From contig NZ_PYVW01000016.1 of the NCBI RefSeq assembly GCF_003056355.1, forward strand, positions 61,142-125,141: a stretch of 64,000 bases of DNA. Direction: 5' to 3'. Positions 46,581 to 53,286 of the stretch are shown here, one piece after another. Below the pieces are notes generated by a model. That model did not search any database. It was not told the origin of the DNA and worked only from the letters and a program-made list of their open reading frames with translations. The first letter of the stretch is position 1, and every line of letters begins with the position of its first letter. This stretch comes from Devosia naphthalenivorans. GTDB taxonomy: Bacteria; Pseudomonadota; Alphaproteobacteria; Rhizobiales; Devosiaceae. The position numbers were made by a program, and so were the translations under genes.

Positions 46581-48053
46581 GCAATCCTTGGCCGAAACAC
46601 ATGCGCGACAGGCTCTAGTTTGGCTCAAGGGCACGCCGTCCCTGCTCCGCGAAGTCGCACCCGTTCACGCCCTCCTCAGCATGGCGATGCCAGCCAGCGA
46701 TTAATGCCGTCCCTGCCGTCGCAATCGCCACTAGCGGACGAGCCGCTGTCCAAAGAGGCATTGGCAGAGATCAAGGCCCATAGAAGCCTTTTCCGCAGGG
46801 GACGGAAAGCGACCGGGAAGCTCTGCAGGAGGATAGAGGAGCGGCTAGAGGCCGGGGACAGCGAAGGAGCCCGCCAAGCCCAGCGCACGCTGCTAGGAAG
46901 CTTCTCTGCCAAGCTGATGGCCTATGAGCGTGCGAACAGAAAGATGCGGGCAGACAAGAAGCTCCCTACATCGCAATTGGTCGCAGCAGCGGAGCGCTTG
47001 AACCCGTTCGACCAAGAGAGCGAACAAGTGATGCTACAACTGAAGCTCAAGGATGACGGCCGGACCCGCCGCCCCATCCATTCTTTCGGCATCAACCACC
47101 GCGCTCGTCAGTACCTCTGCAAGATGGCGCTAGAGCCCTTCCTAAATCCCATCCTGCGCCCTGAACAGTTCGCCACTCGCAAAGGGGGCAGAGACGAGGT
47201 TGCCCGCAGGATCATAACCGGCATCGAGAACGGCGAGATCAAGTACTTCGTTGAACTCGATGTCGAAGATTTCTACCCGAACATTTTCACCAACGGAGGA
47301 ATAGATGAAACCAGCATAAGCCTTACCGACTGGCTCCCCTTACCTGAGCCGGTAGTCCGGTATTGCCTGACACCAAAACATTTCAATATCCATTCTCTGT
47401 TACATCATATCCCCCCTACCGAAGGTGTTAGCCTAACAATAGATAGCCGCGCCGGGTTGTCACAAGGATCGGCCACTTCACCACTTATCGCTGAAGCCAT
47501 CTGCAGTACGTTCCTGTCCAGTGCCTCGCCGGATTTTCTGGCTCGCGTTCTGGCCTTCAACTACGCAGACAACTTCGGTATCGGCGGCAAGTCCGCCAAG
47601 GGTGTGAAGCAGGCGATGCTAGCCTTGAAGCGTTCTGCGGAACGCTGCCCCCGTGGCTCTTTTTGGCTAAAGGAAAAGTCCTCCCGCAAGGTGGAGAGTG
47701 GTTTCAATTTCTTAGGCTACCACTTCCAACGAACTAACAGCGGCAAAGCCGATATAAGCGTCTCCGAAAAGAACGCTGAGCGCTTCGCTGCCCGCGTCAA
47801 GTCGATCCTGAAACAATGCCGTGTTAGCACTCACAACCGCGTCGCCATTGCCGATGGCATCACTGAGCTGCAAAGATACGTGGAGAGCTGGTGCGCAGGG
47901 TTTTCCCTTGCGCCCTACGTGCAGCACCGCGCCCTCCGGTTAAGCTGTGAACAGGCCCGACACGTAGGTGGGCAATCTATGCAGGCAGTCCGACAAGCCT
48001 TCACAGCAGCATTCGGGGCCGAGTTCGTTGCTGGGGTAATCAGCGCGCGATGA
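46566..48053 (+). CDS. Reverse transcriptase with YADN active-site box
   Basis: A 495-residue RNA-directed DNA polymerase-like protein. An N-terminal region of about 150 residues (helical, basic) is unassigned. The RT domain shows RRPIHSFGINHRARQYL (motif 1), QFATRKGGRDE, motif A LDVEDFYPNI (catalytic Asp 232 and 235 region), motif B AGLSQGSATSPLIAEAI, motif C FNYADNFGI at 331-339, and motif E NFLGYHF. The usual YxDD is YADN, losing the second Asp. There is no X/maturase or HNH domain, so it is not a group II intron protein, and motif B does not have the form usual for DGR enzymes. AGGAG supports the start. It is preceded by the M15-like partner and followed by a structured spacer and an HTH protein. 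Its template and role are unknown. Confidence 0.85.
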   Translation: MNPGAAILGRNTCATGSSLAQGHAVPAPRSRTRSRPPQHGDASQRLMPSLPSQSPLADEPLSKEALAEIKAHRSLFRRGRKATGKLCRRIEERLEAGDSEGARQAQRTLLGSFSAKLMAYERANRKMRADKKLPTSQLVAAAERLNPFDQESEQVMLQLKLKDDGRTRRPIHSFGINHRARQYLCKMALEPFLNPILRPEQFATRKGGRDEVARRIITGIENGEIKYFVELDVEDFYPNIFTNGGIDETSISLTDWLPLPEPVVRYCLTPKHFNIHSLLHHIPPTEGVSLTIDSRAGLSQGSATSPLIAEAICSTFLSSASPDFLARVLAFNYADNFGIGGKSAKGVKQAMLALKRSAERCPRGSFWLKEKSSRKVESGFNFLGYHFQRTNSGKADISVSEKNAERFAARVKSILKQCRVSTHNRVAIADGITELQRYVESWCAGFSLAPYVQHRALRLSCEQARHVGGQSMQAVRQAFTAAFGAEFVAGVISAR

Positions 48054-48164
48054 CAGGACGTCTTTTAGGGTGAAAGCCGCTGGTGGACCGGCCAAGCGTT
48101 TGGACTGCCGGAGTGGCACCCTGAGCGGCTCGACTGGTAACGCGGGGAGGAAGCAGCACCATTG

Positions 48165-48256
48165 GTCGGAAGTAGCCGTCGGCTGGTATATTTTGACGGC
48201 ACCCTGTGTTTCCGTCTGACCCCACTAGGCGGAGTGGGCTGCGTGCCCCACTGATC
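48165..48256 (+). ncRNA. Candidate structured RNA between RT and HTH genes
   Basis: The 236-base spacer holds GCCGTC (48175-48180) and GACGGC (48195-48200) as a perfect stem. Then come CCCCACT (48220-48226), AGTGGG (48233-48238) and CCCCACT (48246-48252), where the middle strand can pair with either neighbour. This could be a template or regulatory RNA for the RT, a leader of the HTH gene, or chance. Confidence 0.3.
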
Positions 48257-48289
48257 GCTGATAGCCGCGCGCCGGATAAGAGAAACCAA

Positions 48290-48592
48290 ATGACACGTAC
48301 AGAGAACCTCATCCACGAGCCCAAGCTTACATGGGAGCAGGTGAACGCCATAAGGCGGAACTACCGCTGGCACTCGTCTACGCACGGCTGCAAGAGCCTT
48401 GCAGAGCGGTACGGGGTCAGCACCAACACCGTGCACAAGATCGTTCGCGGCAAGACGTGGAAGCCGAGGCCGGGAGGTGATGATGTGCAACCGCCGAAGT
48501 TGAAGCCGAACCACACACGGCTATTCTCGTCTTTTGCAGCAAGCACCGAGAGCCTGCGAACGCAGCTGGCTGCCCTACAGGATTTCAAATAA
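48290..48592 (+). CDS. Small helix-turn-helix protein
   Basis: A 100-residue protein. Residues 10-60 (KLTWEQVNAIRRNYRWHSST, then SLAERYGVSTNTVHKIVRGK and TW) form a resolvase-like HTH as in NUMOD or homing-endonuclease DNA-binding segments, but no nuclease domain follows. The C-terminus is helical. ATG at 48290 is chosen, since the HTH text begins just after it. It probably binds the element's own DNA. Confidence 0.7.
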   Translation: MTRTENLIHEPKLTWEQVNAIRRNYRWHSSTHGCKSLAERYGVSTNTVHKIVRGKTWKPRPGGDDVQPPKLKPNHTRLFSSFAASTESLRTQLAALQDFK

Positions 48593-48623
48593 CTGCAAAT
48601 TCACCCCCTGCAGCTTTTGTAGG

Positions 48624-48640
48624 AGATGAACCCCGGTGCA
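48624..48640 (+). repeat. 17-bp repeat, copy 2
   Basis: Second exact copy of AGATGAACCCCGGTGCA, again preceded by AGGAG-like purines. See the copy at 46564. Confidence 0.7.
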
Positions 48641-48775
48641 CCGAAAGCAGTGAGTTCGCCAGCTTTCCCATTCAACACCGCGCCCAGCTTGGTGTTCCTC
48701 CGGTGTCTGCAGGACGGCCGCAGCTTCACCTCTGCGCCTAGGGCTGCCCGCCTTGGATTAGAAGTGCCCACATAA
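48626..48775 (+). CDS. 49-codon ORF sharing the RT start sequence
   Basis: The frame begins MNPGAPKAVSSPAFPFNTAP. Its first five codons equal those of the RT gene, and the rest shows no similarity to it. The AGGAG lies too close to the ATG for efficient initiation. It is more likely a relic left by a duplication or insertion than a working gene. Confidence 0.2.
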   Translation: MNPGAPKAVSSPAFPFNTAPSLVFLRCLQDGRSFTSAPRAARLGLEVPT

Positions 48776-48803
48776 AAGAAAACCCCAGCACAAGGCCGGG
48801 GTT
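48774..48803 (-). terminator. Intrinsic terminator of the surface-protein gene
   Basis: Same hairpin and T-run (minus strand) as at 42331-42353, starting 27 bases after the stop codon. Confidence 0.88.
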
Positions 48804-48829
48804 CTCCGTAAAGACCGAAGTCTTAGATG

Positions 48830-50440
48830 TTATGCAGTGGCTTCGGAAACGCGCAGAACGCCATTTTCGAAAGTCACGGTGTCGGCATCAACGCCCACGA
48901 GGGTGATGGTCTCACCAGTGAACGGACCATCCTGGTTGCCCTGGAAGGTTTCGGTTTCGATGTAGATCACGGTCTCGCCAACGCCCTGCTGGATGAAGAT
49001 GTCCAGTTCAGACACGCTACCAAAATCGGTGGCGTCGTCAGCAAGAACATCGTCGTCAGCAAGAGTGATCGGAGCAGCGAAATCAGCACCGATGTAGAGA
49101 GCGTCTTCGCTATCGAAGCCAGTGATGGTTCCGGAGTTTTCACCGTCGTAGATGAACAGATCACCTTCGTCGGTTGCAAGCTCAGCACCGTCCACAACAA
49201 CCGGAGCTTCGAACCCAAGAGCCTCAAGAGCCTCAAGAGCGCCTTCTTCGTTCGCGACCAATGCGTCGAGCTGATCAACTAGCAGCTGCGCATCAGCAAC
49301 GTCCTGACGAAGCTCGGCACGAGCCACAACAGCTGCTTCTGCGGTTTCAAGCGCATTCTGAGCGTCGATCAAATCCTGATACGCAGCGCCGGCGGCGCCG
49401 CCATTCTGGGTGATGTCTTCGATCAGAGGAGTACGGTCTTCCTGGATTTCGTTGACAGCATCGCTGGCTTCGAGCCATGCGTTGAGTTCGTTCACGACTT
49501 CCTGAAGGCCGGCATAGCCAACACCATCGGCAGTGATGACGATACGACCTTCCGGACCCGCAGCATCAAATTGCTGGAACTCAGCCACAACTTCGCCATC
49601 AGCTGTAATCGCGGTAGCTGTACGAACGACTACAACGTCATTCTCCAATTCGGCAGCAATGAAAGCTTCAACGGCCGCATCAGCGTCCACCTGAGCCGCA
49701 TCACGGACTTCCTTGGCAGCGACCAGCTCAGCGGTGAGGCGCTCAAACTCAGCGACTTGAGCTGCCAGCTCAGCATCGTCTTCAACAGCTACTTCATAAG
49801 CGCCTTGAGCAGCGGAGAGATTAGCCTCAGCAGTCACTACCGCAGCGTCGAGCTGACGGTCAGTGCCATTGTCGAGGATGTCACCTGCCAGCTCGTCTTC
49901 AGCAGCACCGAAAGCAGCTTCTACGTCGCCATTCTCTTCTACGAATTCGGCGACTGCTTCCCGAGCACCAGCCAAATCGGCCAGAGCTTCAGTGAGCGCA
50001 TCGCTCTCGCTGCCTGGAGTACCGGGACGGTTCTCCGCGTAGCCGAACGTGATATAGTGCTCGTAGGCTTCTTCTAGCGTATCAATGCCGGCAGCCTGAA
50101 GATCTGCATTGGCATCAATATAGGCTTGGAAAGGGAAATCGGCACGAGCAGGGATAGTGTCGCTCAGGGCGCGGCCTTCAGCGCCACCGTGCAGCTGATA
50201 GTGCTGCCAGGCGTTGAGGAAGTCACCTTCTTCAATAGCATCTGCAACGTCGGGGTTCAGAGCCAGGTACTCTGCTGCGTTGAAGGCGGCATTCGGCTGA
50301 GTGCCTTCTTCGTCGCCATAGGCATTGAAGTGCCAGAGAGCGAAATCTTCGTAGCTCAACCCGATGTTATCTTCTTCGTAAGCTGCAAAAACGTCAGGGC
50401 GCTCATCATAATAATATTCTGCGTCAAAGGTCAGAGCCAT
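48830..50440 (-). CDS. Large surface/secreted protein with exchangeable C-terminal tail
   Basis: A 536-residue, very acidic protein without Sec signal. The head (1-147) has three modules of the YLALNPDVADAI...HYQLHGGAEGR kind shared with the RTX protein at 36.9 kb. The tail (148-536) is an Ala/Glu/Asp coiled coil (LTEALADLAGAREAVAEFVE, AELVAAKEVRDAAQVDADAA) ending in a domain with SGTITGFDSEDALYIGADF, ETITLVGVDADTVTFENGVL and RVSEATA. AAGGAG lies before the ATG. The head-tail border carries the 20-bp core. By module sharing and location I infer export by the RsaD-like system and a cell-surface role (S-layer or adhesin), which is not proven. Wzm/Wzt O-antigen genes start 556 bases away. Confidence 0.75.
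   Translation of the reverse strand: MALTFDAEYYYDERPDVFAAYEEDNIGLSYEDFALWHFNAYGDEEGTQPNAAFNAAEYLALNPDVADAIEEGDFLNAWQHYQLHGGAEGRALSDTIPARADFPFQAYIDANADLQAAGIDTLEEAYEHYITFGYAENRPGTPGSESDALTEALADLAGAREAVAEFVEENGDVEAAFGAAEDELAGDILDNGTDRQLDAAVVTAEANLSAAQGAYEVAVEDDAELAAQVAEFERLTAELVAAKEVRDAAQVDADAAVEAFIAAELENDVVVVRTATAITADGEVVAEFQQFDAAGPEGRIVITADGVGYAGLQEVVNELNAWLEASDAVNEIQEDRTPLIEDITQNGGAAGAAYQDLIDAQNALETAEAAVVARAELRQDVADAQLLVDQLDALVANEEGALEALEALGFEAPVVVDGAELATDEGDLFIYDGENSGTITGFDSEDALYIGADFAAPITLADDDVLADDATDFGSVSELDIFIQQGVGETVIYIETETFQGNQDGPFTGETITLVGVDADTVTFENGVLRVSEATA
49979..49998. repeat. 20-bp core repeat, right copy (putative attR)
   Basis: Identical to 44036-44055 and in the same codon phase (LTEALA). 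To its right is the conserved head of the surface-protein gene. Confidence 0.65.
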
Positions 50441-50996
50441 TGCTCTTTCTCTCCTTGGTGAAAACTTACATCAAGTTGAGCGGACAAGGGGCTTCCTCCC
50501 ATCCGCGACTCGCCATCGAACTAGTTCCAATCCGATGATCGGCCCTTGAGGTAGCAGCAAGTCCAAGAGGGGGCAAGGCGAAATTAAGACGAGAACAGGG
50601 CAATGCAAACATTCGTGACGGGGGTTGCGGTGCGGCCAAGCTCTTGGTGGGAACCAATAATTAACTACTCGCCGCAGTCAAAGCTTCCATCTGGGATACA
50701 AGAAAATGTGGCAAGAACAACAACCTACCAGTGTAGGGCTGGCAGCGCCGCGACGCCTGAGCGAATTTAGCTGACGCTAAAGTTAATGATTTGAGTAACA
50801 TAGGATGGTTGGGCCGCTGGGCCAGAGGTCACGGGAAAACTGAGCGGGTGTTGCTCCTCTGCCACTAGGCGCAGCGCCAAGAGAGTAACCGCCGCCTCCC
50901 CTCCGGCTTGCATGGCCAAGGTGACGCGGCTATATGGCGCCCTTCGAGATCGCCGGGGTCCGCCGCCCCATCAGCGGCCTCTAAGGAGAATGGCGT
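50441..50996. promoter_or_regulatory. Divergent promoter region of the surface protein and wzm
   Basis: 556 bases without a supportable ORF between divergent starts. The stretch near 50760-50815 is AT-rich (TAAAGTTAATGATTTGAGTAACATAG) and the best place for promoters in this GC-rich DNA. No clear operator found. Confidence 0.4.
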
Positions 50997-51830
50997 TTGG
51001 CCGGCAACAATCTAACACACCGCACCCCCTCCGTTGCCCGCTCCGGTTGGCAGCGCCTGATTGACGTTGCCACCCCGCTCTTTAAACGCGACATCTTCGC
51101 GCGATATCGCGGTTCAGGAATGGGGCTGGCTTGGACATTCCTGGTGCCGCTTCTGATGCTGGGGGTTTATACCTTTATCTTCGGCCGAGTTTTCCCCGCT
51201 CGCTGGTCGGAGGGCGTTGAGCCCAAGGGTCTGCTGGATTTCGCCCTGATCCTTTTTATCGGCCTCATCACGCACAGCTTCGCCACCGAAGTGCTGACGC
51301 GAGCGCCCACCATTATTCTGGGGCAGGTTAATCTAGTTAAGCGGGTGGTTTTCCCCCTCCAGATTCTGCCGGTGATGTGTGTCGTCACGGCGTTGTTTCA
51401 ATATACCGTCAGCTTGCTGGTATTTTTGGCGTTCCAGCTTGTGGCGACCGGCACAGTGTCACTGGGCATATTATGGTTGCCTGTGATCATCGCGCCTTTC
51501 ACGCTGCTGCTGGTGGGCGGCGCCTGGCTGCTAGCGGGCGCGAATGTTTACCTGCGGGACATCGCCCAGCTCATGGGCGTCACGTCGACGGTGCTGCTAT
51601 TCATGTCGCCTGTGTTCTATCCGGTGTCGCGGCTTCCGGAGCGCCTCTGGCCGGTGTTCATGCTAAATCCACTCACCTTTATCATCGAACAGTCCCGCCG
51701 CGTGGTCTTCACCGCCGCCCTGCCCGATTTCGCCGGCCTGGCGCTTTATAGCATCATCGCAATTGCTGTGGCCTTTGCAGGGTTCGCGGCCTTTCAAGGC
51801 ATGCGCAGGAGTTTCGCCGATGTCCTGTGA
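50997..51830 (+). CDS. wzm: O-antigen/polysaccharide ABC exporter permease
   Basis: A 277-residue ABC-2 type inner-membrane permease (LFKRDIFARYRGSGMGLAWTF start, six hydrophobic spans, SPVFYPVSRLPERLWPVFML and NPLTFIIEQSRRVVF motifs typical of Wzm). It exports lipid-linked polysaccharide with Wzt. The start is TTG at 50997, placed eight bases after AAGGAG; a nearby ATG at 50990 is out of frame. Its end overlaps the wzt start by 11 bases. Confidence 0.92.
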   Translation: MAGNNLTHRTPSVARSGWQRLIDVATPLFKRDIFARYRGSGMGLAWTFLVPLLMLGVYTFIFGRVFPARWSEGVEPKGLLDFALILFIGLITHSFATEVLTRAPTIILGQVNLVKRVVFPLQILPVMCVVTALFQYTVSLLVFLAFQLVATGTVSLGILWLPVIIAPFTLLLVGGAWLLAGANVYLRDIAQLMGVTSTVLLFMSPVFYPVSRLPERLWPVFMLNPLTFIIEQSRRVVFTAALPDFAGLALYSIIAIAVAFAGFAAFQGMRRSFADVL

Positions 51831-53244
51831 AACTGAGGCCGGGCTCGCAATCGAAGTCCGCAGCATCTCCAAACACTTCCGCCTCTATGACCGTCAGGCG
51901 CACCGCCTGGCGGAATTGCTCAGCTTGAGTCGCAAGCGCTACCATCGTCAATTCCAGGCGCTGAGCGACGTCTCCCTAACCGTACGGCGGGGCGAAGCCA
52001 TGGGCATCATCGGGCGGAATGGATCGGGTAAGTCGACCCTGCTGCAAATAATCTGCGGAACGCTTATGCCCAGCAGCGGAGAGGTCATCGCCCAGGGGCG
52101 CGTCGCGGCCCTTTTGGAGTTAGGCGCGGGATTTAATCCGGAGTTCACTGGCCGCGAGAACGTCTATCTCAACGCGGCGCTTTATGGCTTGAGCCGCGCA
52201 GAGATCGCGGAGCGTATGGACGGCATCCTCGCCTTTGCCGATATCGGCGACTTCGTGGACCAGCCGGTCCGCACCTATTCCAGCGGCATGTTCGTGCGTC
52301 TGGCTTTCGCGGTGATCGCCCATGTGGATGCGGATATCCTGGTCATAGACGAGGCGCTGGCAGTGGGCGACGTTGCCTTTGGGCAAAAATGCATGCGCTT
52401 CTTGCGCAGCTTCCGCGAGCACGGCACCATTTTGTTTGTCAGCCATGACACGGCTGCAGTCACGGGCCTATGCGACCGGGCGGTGTGGCTCGATGGTGGC
52501 AAAAAGCGCGCCGATGGCTCGGCTAAGGAGGTCTGCGAACTCTATCTTGGCGATAGCTTCGGGGATGCGAAACCTCTGGAAAACGCCATAACCGAGCCCG
52601 ATGATACCGGCTCGCCAACACCGGGCGTCCATTCTGAGCGGATAGTGCCGCCCGATGATTGGATAGATCAGCGGAGAGACTGGATCAACGGCAGCGCGCT
52701 GCGCAATGACTTGGAACTCTTCGTCTTCCATCCAGGAGCCAGCGGTGACTTCGGACGTGGTGGGGCAGTGATAGAGGACGTGCGGTTCACTGATTCAGCT
52801 GGTGTCCCCTATCGCTGGATTGTGGGCGGCGAGCCGGTGACGCTCAGCATCAAGGTAAGAGCTAGGCAAGAATTGGACCGGCCTATCGTTGGCTTTTTCG
52901 TCAAGGATCGGTTGGGGCAAAACATTTTTGGGGACAACACACATCTGACCACGCAAATTGAGGGAAATTCCTCCGTTGTTGCCAAGCCTGGTGATGTTCT
53001 ATCGACAACCTTTCACTTCCCTATGCCCAGTCTGCCTAGAGGCGCATATATGATTGCGGTAGCGGTCGCGAATGGCACCCAGGAGGAGCATGTGCAGCAT
53101 CACTGGATTCACGACGCCCTTATTTTTGAATCGCACAGTAGCCATACGGCTGGCGGTCTCGTCGGAATCCCAATGCTGGATATTTCCATCTCTGTCGCCG
53201 AGGCAGCCGTCGAAGCGAACGGTCACGCTTCTGCACAAGGCTGA
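51820..53244 (+). CDS. wzt: O-antigen ABC exporter ATPase with glycan-binding C-terminal domain
   Basis: A 474-residue protein. The ATPase half (20-260) has Walker A GRNGSGKST, signature YSSGMFVRLAFA, Walker B ILVIDEALAVGD and switch VSHD. The C-terminal half (about 320-465: VEDVRFTDSAG-like text, VGFFVKDRLGQNIFGDNT, PSLPRGAYMIAVAVANG) is a Wzt-C carbohydrate-binding domain. Exporters with this domain recognise the terminal modification of the finished chain, so the polymer is probably capped, fitting the methyltransferase encoded next. ATG at 51820 overlaps wzm. Confidence 0.93.
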   Translation: MSCETEAGLAIEVRSISKHFRLYDRQAHRLAELLSLSRKRYHRQFQALSDVSLTVRRGEAMGIIGRNGSGKSTLLQIICGTLMPSSGEVIAQGRVAALLELGAGFNPEFTGRENVYLNAALYGLSRAEIAERMDGILAFADIGDFVDQPVRTYSSGMFVRLAFAVIAHVDADILVIDEALAVGDVAFGQKCMRFLRSFREHGTILFVSHDTAAVTGLCDRAVWLDGGKKRADGSAKEVCELYLGDSFGDAKPLENAITEPDDTGSPTPGVHSERIVPPDDWIDQRRDWINGSALRNDLELFVFHPGASGDFGRGGAVIEDVRFTDSAGVPYRWIVGGEPVTLSIKVRARQELDRPIVGFFVKDRLGQNIFGDNTHLTTQIEGNSSVVAKPGDVLSTTFHFPMPSLPRGAYMIAVAVANGTQEEHVQHHWIHDALIFESHSSHTAGGLVGIPMLDISISVAEAAVEANGHASAQG

Positions 53245-53286
53245 TTGCGTGTATGTCGCAGCAATGGTGACTTGGAAGGATTGCCC

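Larger units (their letters stand above)
44056..49998. mobile_element. Candidate integrative element carrying RT and a replacement protein tail
   Basis: Bounded by the two 20-bp cores, the 5,943-bp unit contains XRE 2, integrase 2, an M15-like protein, a reverse transcriptase, an HTH protein and a complete alternative 3' half of the surface-protein gene with terminator. Integration at codon ~148 would leave the host gene intact with a new tail and shift the old tail to the far side of the element, as observed. The boundaries follow from the repeats; mobility is inferred. Confidence 0.6.

Noticed and set aside
46566..48053. Group II intron or classical retron
   Set aside because: No maturase or HNH domain, no intron boundary structure, and no convincing msr/msd inverted repeats before the RT, where the M15-like gene ends four bases upstream.
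42380..49250. The pair of similar gene 3' ends plus a nearby RT suggested a diversity-generating retroelement
   Set aside because: Differences between the two tails are of all base types and spread over the whole length, not limited to adenines of a template repeat. No short template copy lies beside the RT, and the targets lack a C-type lectin end.
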